Assembly: GCF_900129275.1 (NCBI RefSeq)
Contig: NZ_FQUX01000005.1
Coordinates: 62,001-126,000, forward strand
Reading direction: 5' to 3'
DNA from: Arenibacter palladensis
GTDB lineage: Bacteria; Bacteroidota; Bacteroidia; Flavobacteriales; Flavobacteriaceae
Length of the DNA: 64,000 nucleotides
The translations under genes were made by a program, and so were the position numbers. The notes under the pieces were generated by a model. That model saw nothing but the letters and a program-made list of their open reading frames with translations. It ran no database searches and had not been told where the DNA came from. This document shows, in pieces, positions 26,859-36,199 of this stretch; within the stretch, counting starts at the first letter, position 1, and each line of letters begins with the position of its first letter.

Positions 26859-27608
26859 TTATTTTTTGTGATCTGCCAACATATCAATCAACGTGATTGA
26901 TGAATCTTCCATATCATTTACAATACTGTCAATCTTTGCAATGATATAATTGTAGAAAATTTGAAGGATAATCGCAGTAATAAGACCGAATACCGTAGTC
27001 AATAACGCCACCTGAATATCACCTGCAATAAGGGAGGCACTCAAGTTACCAACCGCCGCAATTTTCTGGAAGGCCTGAATCATACCGATTACCGTACCCA
27101 TGAACCCAAGCATTGGAGCTACAGCAATAAATAAAGACAACCAAGAAACGTTCTTCTCCAATTGACCCATTTGTACACCTCCGTAGGCTACAACTGCTTT
27201 TTCTGCAGACTCTATACTGTCTCCAGCTCTTTCCAATCCTTGATAGTAGATGGAAGCAACAGGACCTTTTGTATTTCTACATACCTCTTTGGCAGCTTCA
27301 ATACCACCGGAAGCCAAAGCATCTTCTACTTGTTGCTTAAGCTTGGTAGTGTTGGTAGTAGCTAGGTTTAAATAAATAATCCTTTCAATAGCTACGGCCA
27401 AACCAAGAATTAAACACAAAAGAACAATACCCATAAATCCGGCACCACCCTGAATAAATTGCTCCTTAAGCACTTGAGTAAATCCTTTTTCCGCTGCTGG
27501 AGCCGCATCTTGCAAAATGGCTGCTGCTGCAACAACTTTTGCACTTACTGTATTTGTACCTGCCACAAATAACCCAGCTGTTGCCAGGATAGAGAATAAT
27601 CTTTTCAT
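26859..27608 (-). CDS. exbB: ExbB/TolQ/MotA family proton channel protein
   Basis: A 249-residue ExbB-type protein. An N-terminal signal-like helix and an Ala-rich periplasmic stretch precede three membrane helices. The family core is GLAVAIERIIYL, then LSLFIAVAPMLGFMGTVIGMIQAF and a final helix with LLTTVFGLITAIILQIFYNYI. With two ExbD proteins it should form the inner-membrane motor that powers TonB-type transport. It is the first gene of the operon. The tRNA-Ser gene lies about 80 bp upstream. Confidence 0.95.
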   Translation of the reverse strand: MKRLFSILATAGLFVAGTNTVSAKVVAAAAILQDAAPAAEKGFTQVLKEQFIQGGAGFMGIVLLCLILGLAVAIERIIYLNLATTNTTKLKQQVEDALASGGIEAAKEVCRNTKGPVASIYYQGLERAGDSIESAEKAVVAYGGVQMGQLEKNVSWLSLFIAVAPMLGFMGTVIGMIQAFQKIAAVGNLSASLIAGDIQVALLTTVFGLITAIILQIFYNYIIAKIDSIVNDMEDSSITLIDMLADHKK

Positions 27609-27687
27609 TTCTTTGAAACTTAAATTTAGTTAGTTAATAGGGTTAAAGATAAAAAAAATTCGCAATATAAAAATTAAAACTTAACAG

Positions 27688-27775
27688 CAGAGAGGAAGGG
27701 ATTCGAACCCTCGATACCCTTGTGGGGTATACACACTTTCCAGGCGTGCGCCTTCGACCACTCGGCCACCTCTCT
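27688..27775 (-). tRNA. tRNA-Ser (anticodon GGA)
   Basis: The minus strand forms a class II tRNA of 88 nt: acceptor AGAGAGG/CCTCTCT, anticodon loop giving GGA, a long variable arm (TACCCC...GGGTA) and T arm with GGTTCGAATCC. The discriminator base is G, as expected for serine. CCA is not encoded. Confidence 0.96.
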
Positions 27776-27841
27776 AGTTATAGTTATTGGGCAGCCAAAT
27801 AACAAAAAAAATATTAGTTAAAGAAATTTAGACTGTTATTT

Positions 27842-28888
27842 TTATTGCATTTCGCCCCTGAGAGATGTTTCATATATGGTTTTGAACAACTTAGGGGAAA
27901 TATTATTTCCAAGTAAATACATTAACTTGGTAATTGCCGCTTCGGTTGTAATATCCTTACCATTAATAATTTGCAATTTTTCAAGTTGCTTGCTCGTTTC
28001 ATAGCGCCCCATAAGAACACTTCCCCCGGAACATTGTGTTACGTTGATAATAAAAATTTCTCTCTCCATAGCTTTTTTCAACTCCAAAGTGAACCATTCA
28101 TCAGTAGGAGCATTCCCTGAGCCATATGTTTCCAGAACCACAGCTTTTAAGTTAGGGGAATTTAAGATGCTATGCAAGACTGTTTGGTTAAAACCGGGAA
28201 ATAATTTTAAAATAACCACATTTTGATCCATAACCTTATGAACTTTTAGCCTTTTAGTTGAATTTGCCCTAAACAAATACTCCCTACTCACCTTTAAATG
28301 CACCCCGGATTCTATTAAGGCCGGATAATTTAAAGAAGCAAAAGCTTCAAAATGCTCCGCATTGATCTTTGTAGTCCTGTTTGCCCTGTACAACTTATAC
28401 TCAAAATAGAGCCCCACCTCTTGAACTACTGGCATATTGTCTTCGCGCAAGGCAGCTATTTGGATGGAGGTAATCAAATTTTCCTTGGCATCGGTCCTTA
28501 AATCCCCAATAGGCAATTGGGAACCCGTAAAAATCACCGGTTTTCGGAGATTCTCCAGCATATAGCTCAAAGCTGATGAAGTATAGCTCATAGTGTCACT
28601 ACCATGAAGCACCACGAAACCATCATGGGAATCATAATGATCTTCTATAATGGTGGCAATATTAACCCAATGACCAACATTCATATTGGACGAATCTATT
28701 GGCGTATCAAAGGAAATACTGTCTATGGTACAATCCAATTGACCGAGCTCTGGGATATTTTTGATCAATTTATTAAAATTGAAAGCCTTCAGTGCCCCAG
28801 TATCGTAATCCTTGACCATACCTATGGTCCCACCCGTATATATGAGAAGAATTTTGGTTTTACGAACTTTAGAATCTCTGTTTTTCAA
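27842..28888 (-). CDS. ansA: type I L-asparaginase
   Basis: A 348-residue cytoplasmic L-asparaginase. The two catalytic threonine motifs are present: LIYTGGTIGM near the N-terminus and VVLHGSDTMSYTS. The typical FTGSQLPIGDLRTDAKENL and the C-terminal VLETYGSGNAP are also visible. No signal peptide is present. The order tatD-ansA-tRNA-Ser-exbB is on one strand and looks like a housekeeping cluster. The tatD-ansA gap is about 90 bp. Confidence 0.95.
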   Translation of the reverse strand: MKNRDSKVRKTKILLIYTGGTIGMVKDYDTGALKAFNFNKLIKNIPELGQLDCTIDSISFDTPIDSSNMNVGHWVNIATIIEDHYDSHDGFVVLHGSDTMSYTSSALSYMLENLRKPVIFTGSQLPIGDLRTDAKENLITSIQIAALREDNMPVVQEVGLYFEYKLYRANRTTKINAEHFEAFASLNYPALIESGVHLKVSREYLFRANSTKRLKVHKVMDQNVVILKLFPGFNQTVLHSILNSPNLKAVVLETYGSGNAPTDEWFTLELKKAMEREIFIINVTQCSGGSVLMGRYETSKQLEKLQIINGKDITTEAAITKLMYLLGNNISPKLFKTIYETSLRGEMQ

Positions 28889-28980
28889 TCTTAATAATTG
28901 TTAGGGTTTAAAAATTTGAAGGGGCCAACTGCCCTAATTTAATAGCTTACTCCTTAAGTCAGGCTTGTTGGAACACCAAT

Positions 28981-29748
28981 TTATATTCCAAAGACCTGTC
29001 GGGAATTAGCCGTAGTAATTGCCGCAACCTCTTCCTTGTCCACGGCATATATATGGGCCACTTTTTCCAAAACGTTGACCAAATAGGCACTTTCGTTCCG
29101 CTTTCCTCGATAAGGAACAGGTGCCAAATAGGGCGAATCCGTTTCCAAAACCACATGCTTCAGGTCAATTTCCCCAAGAAACGTATCTATTTTACCATTT
29201 TTAAAGGTAACCACCCCACCTATACCCAATTTCATATTATAGGAAATTGCCTTTTGTGCCTGCTCAAAAGTACCGGTAAAACAATGAAAAATACCAAAAA
29301 GTCCATCGCCCTTTTCCTCTTCAAGGATTTGGAATATTTCATCAAACCCCTCCCTACAATGGATAACTATGGGATAAGCATACTTTTTAGCCCACTGTAT
29401 TTGCTGCTTAAAGGCAATCTGCTGCTCCTTTAGAAAAGTTTTATCCCAATACAGATCGATGCCGGTCTCCCCCACTGCGTAAAATTTCCTGGACGCCAAC
29501 ATTTCCTCAACATGGGCCAACTCCTTTCTGTAATCTTCCTTTACATGTGTTGGATGCAGCCCGGTCATAAGAAAGATATTCTCAGGGTAGGATTTTTCCA
29601 AATCGAGCATCGCATTGGTATAGGATGAATCTATTGCGGGAATAAAAAAACGCTCAACCCCTAATTCCATAGCCCTCTCTATGACCGAACTTCGATCGCT
29701 ATCAAAAGCCTCACTATATACATGGGTATGTGTATCTGTCAATATCAT
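28981..29748 (-). CDS. tatD: TatD family hydrolase
   Basis: A 255-residue metal-dependent hydrolase of the TatD DNase family. Metal ligands are visible as DTHTH at residues 5-9, the central Glu in VGETGIDLY, HCREGFDE, and DSPYLAP near residue 205. Members act as 3'-5' exonucleases or D-aminoacyl-tRNA deacylases. The start ATG 29748 is close to the divergent protease gene. Confidence 0.94.
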   Translation of the reverse strand: MILTDTHTHVYSEAFDSDRSSVIERAMELGVERFFIPAIDSSYTNAMLDLEKSYPENIFLMTGLHPTHVKEDYRKELAHVEEMLASRKFYAVGETGIDLYWDKTFLKEQQIAFKQQIQWAKKYAYPIVIHCREGFDEIFQILEEEKGDGLFGIFHCFTGTFEQAQKAISYNMKLGIGGVVTFKNGKIDTFLGEIDLKHVVLETDSPYLAPVPYRGKRNESAYLVNVLEKVAHIYAVDKEEVAAITTANSRQVFGI

Positions 29749-29752
29749 AGAA

Positions 29753-29772
29753 CAAAAATAGGATTATCTTTG
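29753..29772. promoter_or_regulatory. divergent -7 boxes between tatD and protease gene
   Basis: On the minus strand TATTTTTG (29760-29753) and on the plus strand TATCTTTG (29765-29772) both fit TANNTTTG, suggesting back-to-back promoters. Matching -33 boxes are not clear. Confidence 0.4.
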
Positions 29773-29787
29773 ACAAAAAAAGTACAT

Positions 29788-30228
29788 ATGCCCAGCCTTA
29801 AAGTTTTTCTTCATAAAAAAAAATATATTGCCATACCCTTGGTCCTTACAGCTACAAATCATTTTGAAGTAACGGCCACCATCAATGGCGTTAAAGGCAG
29901 GTTTATATTGGATACCGGGGCGTCCAACACCTGTATTGGGCTGGACAAAATTGAATTCTTCAAATTAAATTCCAAAGATTCCAAAATAAAGGCGGCAGGA
30001 GCAGGAGCCACGGAAATGCTCACCAAACTTTCTACCAAAAACGTTATAGAAATAGGAAAATGGTTAAAAAAGAAACAGAAAATTGTCCTTTTCGACCTTG
30101 TCCACGTCAACCAGGCCCTGACCTCTCACCAAGCTATGCCCGTTGATGGTATAATAGGGGCCGATATACTAAAAAAAGGTAGGGCCATCATTGACTATCA
30201 AAAAACCCGTCTTTACCTAAAACAATAA
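29788..30228 (+). CDS. retropepsin-like aspartic protease
   Basis: A 146-residue protein with one clan AA aspartic protease domain. The catalytic motif FILDTGASNTC has Asp42, and a later hydrophobic-Gly strand, VDGIIGADIL, matches the second half of the fold. Such single-domain enzymes act as dimers. I choose ATG 29788 (MPSLKVFL). A longer reading from 29722 would overlap tatD on the opposite strand and its promoter. The substrate is unknown, and no signal peptide is visible. Confidence 0.85.
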   Translation: MPSLKVFLHKKKYIAIPLVLTATNHFEVTATINGVKGRFILDTGASNTCIGLDKIEFFKLNSKDSKIKAAGAGATEMLTKLSTKNVIEIGKWLKKKQKIVLFDLVHVNQALTSHQAMPVDGIIGADILKKGRAIIDYQKTRLYLKQ

Positions 30229-30259
30229 GACCTGCCAGGTTTTAAAATCCCAACAGGTC
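30229..30259. terminator. candidate bidirectional terminator
   Basis: GACCTG (30229-30234) pairs with CAGGTC (30254-30259) around a partly self-complementary loop (GGTTTTAAAATCC). It lies between the convergent protease and sucB genes. T tracts are weak, so the call is moderate. Confidence 0.5.
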
Positions 30260-30304
30260 CATATTATTACGCACAGGGTCGATTCCTAAGTACAATATAT
30301 TACA

Positions 30305-31528
30305 TTAAAGCTCCAATGCCTTTTTAACGTTGTTATCCATCAACAACTCTTCAGGACTCTCCAAAGCTTCCTTAACCGCTACCAAGAAGCCTACAGACTC
30401 CCTACCGTCAATAATACGATGATCATAGGACAGGGCAACATACATGATAGGCGCAATGGCTATGGCCCCATCACGGGCAATTGGCCTTTCCACTATATTG
30501 TGCATTCCTAGGATTGCACTTTGTGGAGGGTTGATAATTGGTGTGGACAACATTGATCCAAACACCCCACCATTGGTAATGGTAAAGGTACCCCCGGTCA
30601 TCTCATCGACTGTAATCTCACCTTCACGGGCTCTTATGGCCAATCTTTTTACTTCGGACTCCACACCTCTAAAGCTTAGATTTTCCGCATTACGTATAAC
30701 AGGAACCATAAGCCCTTTTGGCCCGGAAACCGCTATACTGATATCACAGAAATCATATGAGATCATTTCCTTCCCATCTATCATAGAGTTTACGGAAGGA
30801 TACATTTGCAGCGCCCTGATTACGGCCTTTGTAAAAAAGGACATAAACCCTAAACCAACATTATGCTTGTTCTTGAAGTCTTCCTTATACTGATTCCTCA
30901 GTGCAAAGATAGCCGACATATCCACTTCATTAAAAGTGGTCAACATGGCCGTCTCGTTCTTGGCAGCTACCAAACGCTCGGCAACCTTACGGCGCAACAT
31001 GGACAATTTGGTTCTACTTTCCCCTCTGGAGCCTCCTTTAGGAGTACCCATTGAAGGAACCGCCTTAACAGCATCTTCCTTAGTAATACGCCCGTCCTTT
31101 CCGGTGCCTTTTATGGTTGAGGCATCCAAATCCTTTTCGGCAAGTATTTTCTTGGCAGCAGGTGAAGCCGACCCCGACGCATAGGAGGTTTTCTCTGGTT
31201 TCACCTCGGTCTTCTGCTCAGCCACTTCTTTTACTTCTGGCTTCTTTTCCACCGGTTTTTCTTCACTCTTGGCAGCCCCATCGGGTTTGGAAGCGCTAGT
31301 GTCTATTAAACACACCACCGCACCTACGGCAACAGCATCTCCCACTTCTGCCTTAAGGGTAATAATCCCACTTTCCTCCGCCGGCAACTCCAAGGTAGCC
31401 TTATCCGAATCTACTTCCGCTATTGCTTGATCTTTCTCCACGTAATCTCCATCACTTACCAACCATTCCGCTATCTCTACTTCTGTAATGGACTCCCCAG
31501 GAGAAGGGACTTTCATTTCTAAAATCAT
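30305..31528 (-). CDS. sucB: 2-oxoglutarate dehydrogenase E2 (dihydrolipoyl succinyltransferase)
   Basis: E2 component of the 2-oxoglutarate dehydrogenase complex of the TCA cycle, 407 residues. Domains in order: lipoyl domain with the modified lysine in DSDKATLEL (about residue 43), a Glu/Lys/Pro-rich linker, a peripheral-subunit-binding domain (SPAAKKILAEKDLD, about 120-155), and the catalytic domain ending with SYDHRIIDGRESV that holds the active-site His. It is downstream of sucA on the same strand, with a gap of about 115 bp. Confidence 0.97.
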   Translation of the reverse strand: MILEMKVPSPGESITEVEIAEWLVSDGDYVEKDQAIAEVDSDKATLELPAEESGIITLKAEVGDAVAVGAVVCLIDTSASKPDGAAKSEEKPVEKKPEVKEVAEQKTEVKPEKTSYASGSASPAAKKILAEKDLDASTIKGTGKDGRITKEDAVKAVPSMGTPKGGSRGESRTKLSMLRRKVAERLVAAKNETAMLTTFNEVDMSAIFALRNQYKEDFKNKHNVGLGFMSFFTKAVIRALQMYPSVNSMIDGKEMISYDFCDISIAVSGPKGLMVPVIRNAENLSFRGVESEVKRLAIRAREGEITVDEMTGGTFTITNGGVFGSMLSTPIINPPQSAILGMHNIVERPIARDGAIAIAPIMYVALSYDHRIIDGRESVGFLVAVKEALESPEELLMDNNVKKALEL

Positions 31529-31642
31529 GTTTTATAATTTTAATTTGTGTTTTGCCTAAACTCGTTTCTATTTTAATCTTTCTAAATCAATAATCCTGAA
31601 CCTTTAAGAGCATACAATCATCAATGCCCAGGAAGGGTAACA

Positions 31643-34453
31643 TTATTTATCTTTAGCATCAGGGTTTCTACCCATATTATTCTTGCTTATGTCAAAAACA
31701 TAATCAATTACCTGCTGATGACGACGTTTGGATCGCACAGCACTACCGGCAGCTGGGGAAGCGTAAAATCTTCTTGAGGCCACCCTTAATTTATGCGCTT
31801 CGCTAAAGTGCATGGTTAAATGCCCCCAAGCACCCATATTTCTAGGTTCTTCCTGTGCCCAAACCATATCCTCTGCATTTTTATATTTCTCCATTATTGC
31901 CTTCATTTGCTCTGTTGGCACCGGAAATAATTGCTCCACCCTTACCAAAGCTACGTCATCCCTATTATTTTCCTCCCTATAGGCCAAAAGATCGTAATAG
32001 AATTTACCGGTACAGAATACCATGCTCTTAATTTTGGACACCTCAGCGGCGGCATCATCAATTACCATTTGGAATTCCCCGTTTGCAAACTCCTCAACCG
32101 TTGACACGGCTTTAGGATGCCTCAACAAACTCTTTGGCGTAAACACTATCAAGGGCTTCCTGAAATTTACTTTCATTTGCCTTCTTAACAAATGAAACAT
32201 ATTTGCCGGGGTAGTAACATCGGCGATATACATATTATCCCTTGCACACAATTGCAAATAGCGCTCCATACGGGCAGAGGAATGTTCTGCCCCCTGTCCT
32301 TCGTATCCGTGCGGCAACAACATTACCAGACCATTCTGCAATTTCCATTTGTCCTCCGCTGCGGATATGTACTGATCTATCATAATTTGGGCACCATTAC
32401 TAAAATCCCCAAATTGAGCTTCCCAAATCGTTAAGGTATTGGGGCTCGCCATGGCATACCCATAGTCAAAGCCTACAACACCATATTCCGACAATAGCGA
32501 ATTATATATCTGAAAAGTGCCCTGTTTATCCGAAATGTGGTTCAGCAGCATTACTTCCTCCTCACTTTCTTCCACTTTCATTACCGCATGACGATGTGAA
32601 AAAGTACCCCTTTCCACATCCTGCCCGGACATACGCACTCCGTAACCTTCTTCCAAAAGAGTACCATAGGCCAAAAGTTCTCCCATGGCCCAATCCAAGG
32701 TATCATTTTCAAAAAACATAGCCTTACGGTCGTTCACCAATTTCTCAACTTTACGCAAAAACTTCTTATTCTTGGGCAACTCGGTCAATACCTTGGCTAT
32801 GGCCGTAAGCTTCTTTTTATCGTATTTTGTATCTACCGGATCCATCATCTCCCATTCGCGTACATGGGTATACCCGCTCCATTCATCGGCCATAAACGGG
32901 GTAATCACGGTCTTATCCTCTTTTCTGGAATCTTCCAGTTCCTCTTCCAAGGAAGCTTTATATTGCTCTTCCAGTTCTTGTACAAAACCATCCCCAATAA
33001 TACCTTCCTTAATTAAGGCTGCAGCGTAAATATCCCTCGAATTTTTATGCTTGGCAATAGCTTTGTAAAGTTTTGGCTGGGTAAAACGCGGCTCATCACC
33101 TTCGTTGTGCCCATATTTTCTATACCCCAAAAGATCTAAAAATACATCCCTTTGAAAACGCATACGGAATTCCAGGGCAAAAAGGGAGGCGTGCACAACT
33201 GCCTCGGGATCGTCCGAATTAACATGTAGTACTGGACTCAAGGTTACCTTGGCCACGTCCGTACAATAAGTAGAACTACGGGCATCCAAATAATTGGTCG
33301 TAAACCCAATTTGATTATTTACTACAATATGAATGGTACCATTGGTTTTATATCCATCCAAATTTGCCATTTGCACCACTTCATATACCAATCCCTGGCC
33401 TGCAATGGCAGCGTCCCCATGAACTACAATGGGCAATACTTTTGAAAAATCGTCCTTATAACGGGCATCCTGTTTTGCTCTGGCAATACCCTCAACAACG
33501 GCACCAACAGTTTCCAAGTGGGAAGGATTTGGCGCGATGTTCATAATAATTTTCTTTCCATTTTGAGCTTTCCTCTCAGAGGTCCAACCTAAATGGTATT
33601 TCACATCCCCATCAAAAATTTCCTGCTCATAGTCCTTACCGTCGAACTCGCTAAAGATATCCTTTGCCTTCTTTCCAAATATATTGGTCAGAACATTCAA
33701 GCGTCCCCTATGGGCCATACCCATAACAAATTGTTCAACACCCATTTCGGCAGCCTTTTCCACTACCGCATCCAATGCCGGAATTAAGGATTCATTACCT
33801 TCCAAGGAAAACCTCTTTTGCCCCACATATTTGGTGTGCAAGAAGCTTTCAAAGGATACCGCCTCATTTAATTTTTTAAGAATGTGCTTTTTCCTATCTG
33901 AATCGTATTTAGGATGATTATCATTGACATTCAACCAATTTTGGATCCATTCTACCCGCTCCGGGTTTCTGATATACATATATTCCACACCAATTGCATC
34001 GCAATAGATACTTGTAAGATGCTCGATAATTTGACGCAAGGTACTAGGGCCAATCCCAAGAATTTCCCCCGCGGTAAATGTGGTATCCAAATCGCTTGGA
34101 GCAAGTCCAAAATTTCCAATCTCCAAAGTGGGGAAATACTGTCTTCTTTCCCTTACCGGGTTTGTTTTGGTAAACAAATGCCCTCTGGTCCTATACCCAT
34201 CTATGAGTCGGACTACCTGAAATTCCTTCTGAAGCTTCTCGGGAACCTCAACTTCCTGACCCCCAGCAACTGATAAAGGTGCCGTCTGCAATTCATCGAC
34301 CATCCCGTCTACGGAACTTTCCATACCAAAATCGAATCCTTGAAAAAAAGCTCTCCAACTAGGCTCTACACTATCGGGATTTGTTAAATACTTATCGTAT
34401 AATGCTGCGAAATAAGAAGTGTGCGCAGCGTTTAAAAAGGAATATTTATCCAT
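31643..34453 (-). CDS. sucA: 2-oxoglutarate dehydrogenase E1
   Basis: E1 component of the 2-oxoglutarate dehydrogenase complex, 936 residues, thiamine-diphosphate dependent. I choose ATG 34453 (MDKYSFLNAAHTSYFAALYDKYL), the standard N-terminus. A longer start nine codons upstream is less likely. Key segments are EFQVVRLIDGYRTRGHLF, MAHRGRLNVL, HGDAAIAGQG, YRKYGHNEGDEPRFTQP and the C-terminal PHGYEGQGAEHSSARMERYL. It leads the sucA-sucB operon. Confidence 0.97.
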   Translation of the reverse strand: MDKYSFLNAAHTSYFAALYDKYLTNPDSVEPSWRAFFQGFDFGMESSVDGMVDELQTAPLSVAGGQEVEVPEKLQKEFQVVRLIDGYRTRGHLFTKTNPVRERRQYFPTLEIGNFGLAPSDLDTTFTAGEILGIGPSTLRQIIEHLTSIYCDAIGVEYMYIRNPERVEWIQNWLNVNDNHPKYDSDRKKHILKKLNEAVSFESFLHTKYVGQKRFSLEGNESLIPALDAVVEKAAEMGVEQFVMGMAHRGRLNVLTNIFGKKAKDIFSEFDGKDYEQEIFDGDVKYHLGWTSERKAQNGKKIIMNIAPNPSHLETVGAVVEGIARAKQDARYKDDFSKVLPIVVHGDAAIAGQGLVYEVVQMANLDGYKTNGTIHIVVNNQIGFTTNYLDARSSTYCTDVAKVTLSPVLHVNSDDPEAVVHASLFALEFRMRFQRDVFLDLLGYRKYGHNEGDEPRFTQPKLYKAIAKHKNSRDIYAAALIKEGIIGDGFVQELEEQYKASLEEELEDSRKEDKTVITPFMADEWSGYTHVREWEMMDPVDTKYDKKKLTAIAKVLTELPKNKKFLRKVEKLVNDRKAMFFENDTLDWAMGELLAYGTLLEEGYGVRMSGQDVERGTFSHRHAVMKVEESEEEVMLLNHISDKQGTFQIYNSLLSEYGVVGFDYGYAMASPNTLTIWEAQFGDFSNGAQIMIDQYISAAEDKWKLQNGLVMLLPHGYEGQGAEHSSARMERYLQLCARDNMYIADVTTPANMFHLLRRQMKVNFRKPLIVFTPKSLLRHPKAVSTVEEFANGEFQMVIDDAAAEVSKIKSMVFCTGKFYYDLLAYREENNRDDVALVRVEQLFPVPTEQMKAIMEKYKNAEDMVWAQEEPRNMGAWGHLTMHFSEAHKLRVASRRFYASPAAGSAVRSKRRHQQVIDYVFDISKNNMGRNPDAKDK

Positions 34454-34488
34454 GAAAAAGTCTCTCTGTCTTTTGAACAAAATTTATT

Positions 34489-34496
34489 CAAAAATA
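34489..34496 (-). promoter_or_regulatory. candidate -7 box of sucA
   Basis: The minus strand reads TATTTTTG here, matching the flavobacterial TANNTTTG box about 40 bp before the sucA start. A clear -33 TTTG was not found. Confidence 0.4.
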
Positions 34497-34557
34497 CAAC
34501 ATTTAGCAGATCTAAGCTTATCTTAGCCATGAATAATGGAAAATTATTACAATAATT

Positions 34558-35088
34558 ATGATAAATCGCCATTCCTTAAAAAAAAGCTTGGTTTTATGTG
34601 TTTTTTTCACGGCATTTTGGGGCCTTGGTTATTCCCAACTAACCCCAAGGAATTCAGATTTTTGGAACAAAGTATATTTTGGAGGCAATTTAGGCCTCGG
34701 TTTTGGCAACAATTCCTTTAATGCATCCATCTCTCCCAGTGCAATTTACCAAGCTACCGAGCAATTCGGTGTAGGTTTGGGAATTAATTTCAACTATGCA
34801 AAATTTCGGGATGCAAAATTAGTAGCTTATGGAGGCAGCGTACTATCCCTGTTCAATCCAATACCTGCGCTACAACTTTCTGCCGAGTTGGAACAGCTTA
34901 AGGTATATCGCGAACTTGAACTTGACGGAGGCAATCTGGAAGAAAATTATTGGTCACCAGCCTTGTTTCTGGGAATAGGATACGGCAATAGGAATGTAAC
35001 CGTGGGCATACGCTATAATGTGTTACACGACCAACAAAAAAGTATTTATGCCGATGCTTTTATGCCCTTTGTTAGGGTATATTTCTGA
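34558..35088 (+). CDS. small outer-membrane beta-barrel protein
   Basis: A 176-residue protein with a signal peptide (ends near GLGYSQ) and repeating amphipathic strands (VYFGGNLGLGFG, QFGVGLGINFNYAKF, LFLGIGYGNRNVTVGIRYNVL), ending in FMPFVRVYF, a typical barrel C-terminus. Relatives beside sucA are sometimes given a name borrowed from the neighbouring enzyme. Nothing in the sequence suggests an enzyme. It is divergent from sucA. Confidence 0.75.
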   Translation: MINRHSLKKSLVLCVFFTAFWGLGYSQLTPRNSDFWNKVYFGGNLGLGFGNNSFNASISPSAIYQATEQFGVGLGINFNYAKFRDAKLVAYGGSVLSLFNPIPALQLSAELEQLKVYRELELDGGNLEENYWSPALFLGIGYGNRNVTVGIRYNVLHDQQKSIYADAFMPFVRVYF

Positions 35089-35089
35089 T

Positions 35090-35446
35090 CTAAGATCCGT
35101 ATTCGTTCCTAAACCACACTTTTTGCCATTCCCTTTTTAGTATTTCAAAGGTTACCTGTTCAGAAATTTCCACTACATCGGTAGCTTCAATGGCTTTTAC
35201 TACTTTTTCGGGAACATCAATAATGTAAAGCAGATTTAAATAATCGGTAAATTTCTCCATGATCAAATAATATACTTTCTCATGTACCAGGGTCTTTAGA
35301 TCCTTTGGGGAAATGTTATCCGGCAATTCTATAAATACATTGGCGAACACAAAATCTTTCTGCAATTGTGCTACTAGATTTTGATAGAGACTTTGATCCT
35401 TAGCATGCTTTAGAAGCGCCGAAATGTCCGGGAAATTTACAACCAT
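35090..35446 (-). CDS. conserved hypothetical protein
   Basis: A 118-residue soluble, mixed alpha/beta protein with no signal peptide and no motif I recognise. It is rich in Lys, Val and Glu. The ending abuts the barrel gene, with a 1-bp gap between convergent stops, so it is likely a real coding region. Function unknown. Confidence 0.7.
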   Translation of the reverse strand: MVVNFPDISALLKHAKDQSLYQNLVAQLQKDFVFANVFIELPDNISPKDLKTLVHEKVYYLIMEKFTDYLNLLYIIDVPEKVVKAIEATDVVEISEQVTFEILKREWQKVWFRNEYGS

Positions 35447-35615
35447 ATACTATTTACGAAATTTTATTTGAAATGGTTTTTAAGGAAGCGCAATTAAGCC
35501 ATCTTTTTCGATAATTTCCTTGTCTTGGGACAATTTTCGACGAAATAACCAAGAACAAACCCATTTCTCCCTCAGATTCCCCGTTTATTCAAGACATATC
35601 ACATCCTACTACAGC

Positions 35616-36044
35616 TTAGGGATTGGCAATCACAATATCCGTTTCCCCTTCTACTAGTGTAACATGGCAGCAATCTGCACCTACAGTGTAATCCGAATCA
35701 ACCAATAGCTTGTCATCAACATAACCCTGAAAATTTATTTCAATTTCCTTATTTCGGTATTTTGTAACATATTTATCGCTGAACAAAGGGTAGCTACCAT
35801 TTTTTGCCATCCATTCATATTCACTATTGGAGGCATCAAGGGTAATATCTTCCTCATTGGAAAGAACAACCACCTTAAAGTTGTCCAAGGCCACGGCAAC
35901 GCCATCCTTGTCCTTAACGCTAACTGTAATGGTCCTAAATTCTTCGGTACAGAAAACATCCGAACAATTAGAGGCATCATCCGAATCGTCATCACTGCAA
36001 TTTAGCGTTAGCAAAACCAATATTAAACCAACAAATAATTTCAT
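35616..36044 (-). CDS. hypothetical lipoprotein
   Basis: A 142-residue predicted lipoprotein: short signal peptide with the lipobox LTLNC, then an acidic spacer (SDDDSDDA). The mature part has beta-strand pattern and paired cysteines (CSDVFC and CC). The segment TITVSVKDKDGVAVALDNF resembles carboxypeptidase-regulatory-like beta-sandwich repeats. Function unknown. Confidence 0.7.
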   Translation of the reverse strand: MKLFVGLILVLLTLNCSDDDSDDASNCSDVFCTEEFRTITVSVKDKDGVAVALDNFKVVVLSNEEDITLDASNSEYEWMAKNGSYPLFSDKYVTKYRNKEIEINFQGYVDDKLLVDSDYTVGADCCHVTLVEGETDIVIANP

Positions 36045-36199
36045 AAACCCTTTTTATTTTTAGGATGCACAGGATCCGGATGGGTTGCTTTTCCCATGTC
36101 CAATTTATCCAAATCATCCGGCAATCCAAAAACACAGGAGACCATTATGTAAATAGCCCTCCTAGAAATTGTTAAATTGAAAGAGTCGGTTCCAGGAAT

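Noticed and set aside
29722-29787. Longer N-terminus for the retropepsin-like protease
   Set aside because: It would overlap the tatD gene start and its promoter, and the added residues do not resemble the family. ATG 29788 is better.
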